Assembly (NCBI GenBank): GCA_035772735.1
Contig: JASDFA010000006.1
Span: 63,442,001 to 63,506,000, forward strand
Source: Datura wrightii
Lineage: Eukaryota; Streptophyta; Magnoliopsida; Solanales; Solanaceae
Direction: 5' to 3'
Length of the DNA: 64,000 nt
Below the pieces are notes generated by a model. The model was not told where the DNA came from. It made no database searches and saw only the letters and a program-made list of their open reading frames with translations. Shown piece by piece: positions 58,337 through 64,000 of the stretch. How positions within the stretch are numbered: position 1 is the first letter of the stretch; every line of letters begins with the position of its first letter. The translations under genes were made by a program, and so were the position numbers.

Positions 58337-58348
58337 GCTCTGATACCA
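58337..58348 (-). promoter_or_regulatory. R11 primer binding site, initiator tRNA-Met
   Basis: Minus strand TGGTATCAGAGC, two bases from the (shortened) LTR end. Confidence 0.88.
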
Positions 58349-58350
58349 AG

Positions 58351-60840
58351 CCTACACCCTGGTTATAACACGGTACTTGAAGCCACAAGTGACCCCAAGT
58401 CAACCCCTAGTCTATCATACACTAGCATTTTGAGTAAACATTCACAACAGAACTTTTAAATAACACATTTAACAGTTTAGGAAAATGTAAAGACTAAAAG
58501 TAGAGAAAGAAATAATATATTTTGAAATAAAATTCTGAAAGACAACTCTGGTCTGAAAGCCAACTACTGAGAATTGCTGGGACATGCCCCCAGCTAACTC
58601 TAAGTCTATACAAAACCATATCCAACTAAAGTAAATAAACAAGGCCCTCGAATGATGAAGACTCACACTCTGATCTTTTGAAATGCAATGCTCTGAAACT
58701 GAAGTAACTATCTGTGCTGAACCTAAGAACCTACAGCTGTATCATGAAATGATACATCATGAAAAGCATGTGTCAGTACATTGAATGTACTAAGTAAGTG
58801 GGAGAAACATACTGAATATAAAGTCTGAACTGAAATTACACGTCATGATCAACAAGTAAGCTGACTTAAACTACTGATATAATCTAAAATGGTCAAGAAG
58901 ACCCTTTCTGATGGTTAAGGACAAGCCCTAATCTGAAACACTGAATCTGAGATACTGTACTAAACTGAGCTGCTTATTCTGATACTGGACTGGACTGACT
59001 AGTGGGAGATTCTATAATCGACATATAACCACATGAGCTAGACGTGGAATACGATGTATACACCCCACCGATAGGACACTATATAACTTTCTAGGGTATA
59101 AAGGCATGAACTGGGTGATCACAATAATATCTGGGGCCAATCAGGCCAAGTAATATTGTAACCTACGTTGGCAACATAGTTCTGGGAACCTGGGTGCGCT
59201 AGAACCCCGACTCGTTCGGTGCTAAGTTCTACTCCCACTGGAAAACCTAAACTGAACTACTAAGCTGATAACTCGAAATTGGGGCCCAAGACTAGTTAGG
59301 GATGAATAACTGCATGTACCTTGAGAGCCTTGTCAGACCAGATTCTTAAACAAGGTTCTAAGACTGGTCAGAGCTGCTTATCTGGAAGCATCATAACCGT
59401 CTACAGAACAACTAATAATCGAACTGGGGTCCTGGGGATGGTTAGAGCTGTAACTGAATGTCACGGCCGCCTATTGGACGAAATAACTGAAATCTAAATC
59501 TTAGTCTGAAAACTAGGATGCACCACTGATACCTCGACAATAAACTAGAGTCAAACTGAGCAGTTGATCTGACTGAAGCTTTACAGATGTGATTCTGACT
59601 GAGACTAGACTGATTGAGTTTTGTGTTCTAACTGACTAAATTACTAAGCAACTAATAGAGACCTCATTTATGCCAACAACACGGACAAATTCATAATATA
59701 AGGAAATTTAAAGAATTTATAGAATCAATCATTAGAGAAAAAGTCATTCTCGTTAATGGAATATTTTCTCAAAATATATATATAGGAAATTCTAGAAAAT
59801 TCAGCCCAAATCATCCTTCATTCTATAGAGAGAATTGGACAAGTAAAATCATTACTCAGAAGTTAGAGATTAAATTCACCTTTGTAATTACACCGACAAT
59901 ATGATAAGGAATTGATGGAAATTATATCAACAATAAATATGAAAATCATTCTAAGTAAAATCAATGAAAATAAACATGAATCCTTTTCCTATTCGAAAGC
60001 TCAAGGCTTAAAACTAATAAAAGAAATTGAGGAGGACTTTGGGGATGCAAGGGAAGGACAATCTCCTTGCTAAAACCCCACATACCTGATGAAGAACCCA
60101 CGAAAATCTTGAGAAATTGAGGAGAAGAAGGCTTCCCTAGTTCTTGCTCTGAGATCTCCTGAGAGAACTTACGGTCTATTTTTTGAGTGCTTGAGTGGGG
60201 AATGAGGAAAAGTACCCATTACCTCCACTAAAACATCTGAAATCGAAGTCAAAATGACGTGGTGTAATACTCTGAAGAATACGGAATTACTAAATACCCT
60301 TAGAAATTCACCGGGAAAAACTGTTAGGTGCCCCTAACAGGTGATTTAACGAGTTGTGGCATCCAAAAGCGACTCTTGGTCATGCCCGTCAGGTACACTT
60401 CCTGGAATCTTCAGTGGATGACCATGAGTGACTTAATGAGTCATGGTCATTGGACACGACTTGTGGTCACTAGCTGTTGACCACATTGTCTCACCCCTGG
60501 GGAAAAATCATACAAGGATGGTAACGAGTCACTCAAAGAGTCGTTCTTACGGATGACGCCTCCTGGTGACCACCCGTGAAGTACACTGCCAACTTCTCAA
60601 TTTTCTGGATTCTGGTCTGGCAACGAGTTACTCAATGGGTCGTGGGGCCTGACCACGCCTTGTGAAGTTGCCCGTTTGGAACACTAACTCATCATCTTGG
60701 CATCCTTCTCATAGTTGACCTGACAAGTCGTTGGGTCTTTTAACAACCCATCAAGTTGGTCGTTCTGCAACGTTTCTACGGTTTTCCATATTTTTTTATT
60801 TATGTCCCGGATATTAATTTTGAGCTTCTGGGGCATTACA
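58351..60840 (-). repeat. R11 5' LTR
   Basis: It aligns with 44916-47419. The 14 end bases TGTCACGTCCCGAT present in the other LTR are missing next to the primer site. It ends GGCATTACA before CATGG. ACGAGTC-type words are at 60340-60730. No gene is seen. Confidence 0.87.
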
Positions 60841-60845
60841 CATGG

Positions 60846-61786
60846 AGTGCCTTTATCCATCATATCATATAGGGGTACCCAATTTACCTCTCATTTTTGT
60901 AGGTCATTTCACAAGGGACTAGGTACTCAGGTTAAGCTCAGCAAAGTATTTCACGCGCAAATGGATTTTCACGCGTAGCAGACAATTCAGACTCTCGAGC
61001 ACATGTTAAGAGCATGCGTGATTGATTTCAATGGTAGTTTGGATTATCTTTTGCCTCTTATCGAGTTCGCATACAATAACAACTATCATTCCAGCATTCA
61101 GATGGGTCCATGAGTTCGCATACAATAACAGCTACCATTCCAGCATTCGGATGGCTCCATTTGAGGCTCTCTATAGGCGGAGATATAGATCGCCCATTGG
61201 TTGGTTCGAAGTTAGTGAAGCTGCGATGATAGGACAAAATTCAGTCCAAAAGGCTATGGAGAAGGTCAGCACATACGAAACTGGTTGAAAATGGCTCAAA
61301 GTCTCCAAAAGTCCTATGCCAATATGAGAAGGAGAGCACTTGAGTTCGAATTGAATGGTTGGGTTCTTCTAAAGGTGTCACCCATAAAGGGAGTGATGAG
61401 GTTCGGAAAGAAAGAAACTTAGCCCTCGTTATGCTGGTCCCTACCAGATTGTGAAACGAGTTGGTAAGGTGGCATACAAATTGGAGTTACCCTCAGAATT
61501 AGCTTCCGCCCATCCTGTTTTCCATGTATCGCTCTTAAAGAAGTGTTTGAATGATTCCGCTCTAGTGGTCCCATTTGACAGTGTTTGTGTGAAAGACAAC
61601 CTTACCTATGAAGAGGTTTTGGTGGGAATACTGGATCATCAGGGTCCAAGGCAAAGAAATAAAGAAGTATCTTCAGTGAAAGTTTTATGGATGAATCAGC
61701 AGGTTGAGGAAGCTACATGGGAAGCCGAAGCAGATATGATTGCTAGATATCCACATCTACTCTCTACCCGTTTAGTTCTAGCTTGA
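60846..61786 (+). pseudogene. R10 integrase C-terminal part and chromodomain
   Basis: It continues the split integrase. ISYRGTQFTSHF shows Tyr where the catalytic Asp (DRG) should be, and the segment that should hold the third acidic residue (normally GQxER) has a stop (61010 region onward shifted). A 49-bp tandem duplication (61063-61160) repeats the FAYNN segment and shifts the frame. From 61451 the chromodomain half is open: VGKVAYKLELPSELA, HVSLLKKCLNDSALVV, and WEAEADMIARYPHL, with a stop at 61786. Confidence 0.84.
61063..61160 (+). repeat. 49-bp tandem duplication inside R10 integrase
   Basis: Units 61063-61111 and 61112-61160 both start GAGTTCGCATACAATAAC and end TCCAT, with four mismatches between them. 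49 is not a multiple of three, so the duplication breaks the frame. Confidence 0.93.
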
Positions 61787-61993
61787 GGTACTAGTTTTTT
61801 CCTAAAACTCTATTTAGTTTAAAGTTCAGTTCAGGTTCCCATGTTTCTTTTATGTTTATGGATGTATGTATGATTCGTGAATTCAGTTCGGCTATGTAGT
61901 TTGAATTGGAGTTAGTCATTCGATCAGTTTTCAGCTTTAATGATCATCACTTGAATATGATGATTGCATTTCTATGCTTTTTTTATGTTTTCC
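61787..61993 (+). other. R10 3' untranslated region
   Basis: T-rich, similar to 14412-14618 of R3. No gene. Confidence 0.55.
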
Positions 61994-62029
61994 AACATTA
62001 GAGGATAAATATTTCTAAGGAGGAGATAT
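61994..62029 (+). promoter_or_regulatory. R10 polypurine tract with decayed RGGA stem
   Basis: AACATTAG-AGGA-TAAATATT keeps the AGGA loop but has lost two pairs. It is followed by TCT and AAGGAGGAGATAT, next to TGTAATACCCC. Confidence 0.7.
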
Positions 62030-64000
62030 TGTAATACCCCGGAAGCCCATAAATCACCAAGAGTGAAACGAAGAAAAATTGGAAATTTGGCATCAGGTCA
62101 TAGAACGAGTCATTCTGTGACATGTGGGGGTATACCACGAGTCCTGAGGTGTCTCATGGTGAGGCTCAGGATGTCAGTTTAAGATTTGGGATTTAAGGTC
62201 TCCACGGACACAACCACGATTCATGGTCAGACCCTACGACTTTTTGAGTCAATTGCACGAAATGATTACTGAGAATGAGAAGGAATATCCCACAGAGTGG
62301 TTAGTCACAATGATTAGTGGGATGGGTCGTGGACAGCAAAATGGAAATTTTTAGAGACAAAGGCAGTGAAGGTGACGAGTGGTGACCACGAGTCGTGGTC
62401 ACCGAAAATGATTCGTGAGGTTTCCCATGATGATCCCTAGACGAACCCTAAGGTAGTTTTCTTGACGACCGATGCCATGAGTCGTGGCCTTGGGTGACGA
62501 GTCGTCCAATCCCACGTGGGGACTGGCAGTCAGTTATTTCCTGCAAAATTTGTAAGGTCTTCTACGTAATTCCTATGATCATAAGGCCTAAACTATGTCG
62601 TTTTAAGTTATGAATGATGATTTTAAGAGGGTTAGTTTCATTTTAGGCTATTCTTGCTCATGCATGCAAAGTTAAAGAGCTAGAGATGTGATCAAGCTTG
62701 TTCTCCTTCAAGTTCTCTGTAATTCTTCTTTGGGAAATCAGAGAAGTGTAAGAATCATCTATAATCAGGTATGTAGGGTTATGAATAGGTGAATCCACTC
62801 ACACCCATGCCCAATCTCTCTCTAAATCATGAAATTTCCTATTTAAATTCTATGGGGTTTTAACCCAGTGCATGAAATTCCCAACTCTCTACATGGGCAT
62901 GATGTAAATGAGTTTGTACTATTGAATTATTACTTATGGGCAAGTTTGATGATGTTTTCAATGAAAATTATGTTTCAATCTTTATAAATTAAAATGCCCA
63001 ATTATGAGAAGTTCATGAAAGTTGAGATTTATGATGAATGTTCTAGTATGAGCAGATATTTATAATGAAAAGCATGTCTTCAAGTTACCCATTTTTATGA
63101 TCATGTTATCAATGGAATTATGTATTTTCAAGCATTTTAAAGTATTTAGCAATGCCCATATGTTCAAGTATGATTATGATTTTACGAATTTAGCTTACCA
63201 CATGGTTATGGAGCGAAGACTTCCATTTATGTTCAACATGTAGTATGGTTTGAGCCAAGGCTCCTCCTATATGATTTAGATTTATGTATCATGATTATTC
63301 AGCTTCGTTGAAATATGATGGAGAGCATATGCATTTTTTGGGAGTAGTGTCTAACACCGAGTAAGCTATAGGTCAGTCAACCCTATGCCTTAGAACTATG
63401 CGCCAATGTAGGTGTGATTAGATTATATTGGGATCTTCTATGTGAGCTATACCCTTCCCCGATTGGGGCACGAGCTTGATATTGATATCATGGTATCATC
63501 CTTAGCCCTAGAAAGGCTTTGGATGGATCTACCCATTTGAGTGTGATAGTTGGTACCACGTAAGCTCTATCGTGGTATGTCGGTTAAAAGACGAGTCTCG
63601 CATTGTTCCTCATGATTTCAATTTTGCATGTTTGTCACTAATGTTATATATGACCATATATGTTCAAAAGCAGGTTTCACCCAATGTTCAGCTTTATTTT
63701 TGACTATCAGATTTCAACTTTGGGTAAATTGATTAAGTTATGATATTATGTTATGTTGAGATCATGTTTTCTGAAAGATAGCCTGTAGGCCCTACTCGCA
63801 GATTCTTATTTTTTTTATGTTTTACATTATGCATGTTTTTAATGATTTTACTTATTTAGGCGGTTTTACATACCTTGCATACTCGATACATTCCATGTAT
63901 TGACCGCATACTCCATGCTGTATCGTTTCATGATACAGGCCCCGACACTCAGCGTCACCACCCAAATGTACACCTGGATCGTAGACACGGGAGAAGGAGC
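62030..64000 (+). repeat. R10 3' LTR (cut by the window edge)
   Basis: TGTAATACCCCGG onward, collinear with 38636-40600 to the last base of the window. It holds a 23-bp palindrome at 62381-62403. No gene is seen. Confidence 0.88.
62381..62403. promoter_or_regulatory. 23-bp palindrome in R10 U3
   Basis: GGTGACCACGA, a central G, then TCGTGGTCACC: perfect 11-base arms. It is the best-formed member of the CACGAGTCGTG-like word clusters found in the U3 of R3, R7-R11. The matching 5' LTR site (about 39010-39030) has lost the symmetry. Confidence 0.6.

Larger units (their letters stand above)
44902..60840 (-). mobile_element. R11: full but decayed chromovirus, interrupted by R12
   Basis: Minus strand: 5' LTR 58351-60840, tRNA-Met primer site, gag 58131-57056 (continuing at 51119), protease, RT, RNase H, integrase and chromodomain to 47666, polypurine tract, 3' LTR 44902-47419. 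The exact CATGG duplication brackets it. All domains are present but none is intact. Confidence 0.92.
38636..64000 (+). mobile_element. R10: full chromovirus (Tekay/Del type), interrupted by R11
   Basis: Plus strand: 5' LTR 38636-40960, tRNA-Met primer site, gag, protease, RT, RNase H, integrase (split by R11 at 44902-60840), chromodomain, polypurine tract, and 3' LTR from 62030, which runs off the window. Gag to RNase H is in one frame with many stops. Without R11 and R12 it would be an ordinary-sized element. ATACA (38631-38635) is the likely left target duplication; the right one is not visible. Confidence 0.9.

Overview
This window is a repeat-only stretch of a large plant nuclear genome. 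I can support no host gene, tRNA or rRNA. Almost every base that can be assigned belongs to LTR retrotransposons, most of them stacked inside one another. The LTR families, the primer sites (tRNA-Asp or initiator tRNA-Met) and the chromodomain-bearing Ty3/gypsy pol remnants point to a dicot. Solanaceae is my best guess from family resemblance, but the sequence alone does not prove it. I name the elements R1 to R12.

Left stack (1-19556). R1 (1-9798, minus) is an Athila-like element with LTRs, a gag-protease reading frame and a third gene, but no reverse transcriptase or integrase. It sits in the integrase gene of R2 (9799-13520, plus). R2 ends inside the integrase gene of R3 (13521-16755, plus), R3 inside an LTR (R4, 16756-17165), and R4 inside another LTR (R5, 17166-18021). 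Only the right-hand halves of R2-R5 are visible. R6 (18022-19556) is a probable solo LTR of Athila type. 19557-21058 is unclassified.

Middle stack (21064-38635). R7 is a solo Tekay/Del-type LTR (21064-22338 plus 34939-35956). It was split by R8 (22339-34933, minus, target duplication AGCAC), a gag-only element. One LTR of R8 was split in turn by R9 (24631-29599, minus, target duplication GAACC), a deletion derivative. 35957-37290 looks like a very old minus-strand LTR with a decayed polypurine tract, and 37291-38635 is unclassified.

Right stack (38636-64000). R10 (plus, running off the window) is a full chromovirus-type element with gag, protease, RT, RNase H, integrase and chromodomain remnants. 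Its integrase gene was split by R11 (44902-60840, minus, target duplication CATGG), another full but decayed chromovirus. The gag tail of R11 was split by R12 (51125-57050, plus, target duplication TTGGC), a short Athila-like element carrying a single unfamiliar gene.

The most interesting signal is in the non-coding parts of R1 and R12. Their genes are unrelated, but they share U5, a tRNA-Asp primer site, a leader, and a series of stem-loops whose stems differ in sequence while their loops and spacing stay fixed. One is a stem with an RGGA loop placed 5-6 nt before AAGTGTGGGGT. It occurs twice in each element, once at the true polypurine tract and once internally. Another has the loop AGGCAA and lies 39-40 nt after the stop codon of the upstream frame. 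An RGGA-loop stem also precedes the polypurine tract of the Tekay-type elements here. All genes are interrupted by stops or frameshifts, so nothing in the window looks able to move by itself today.
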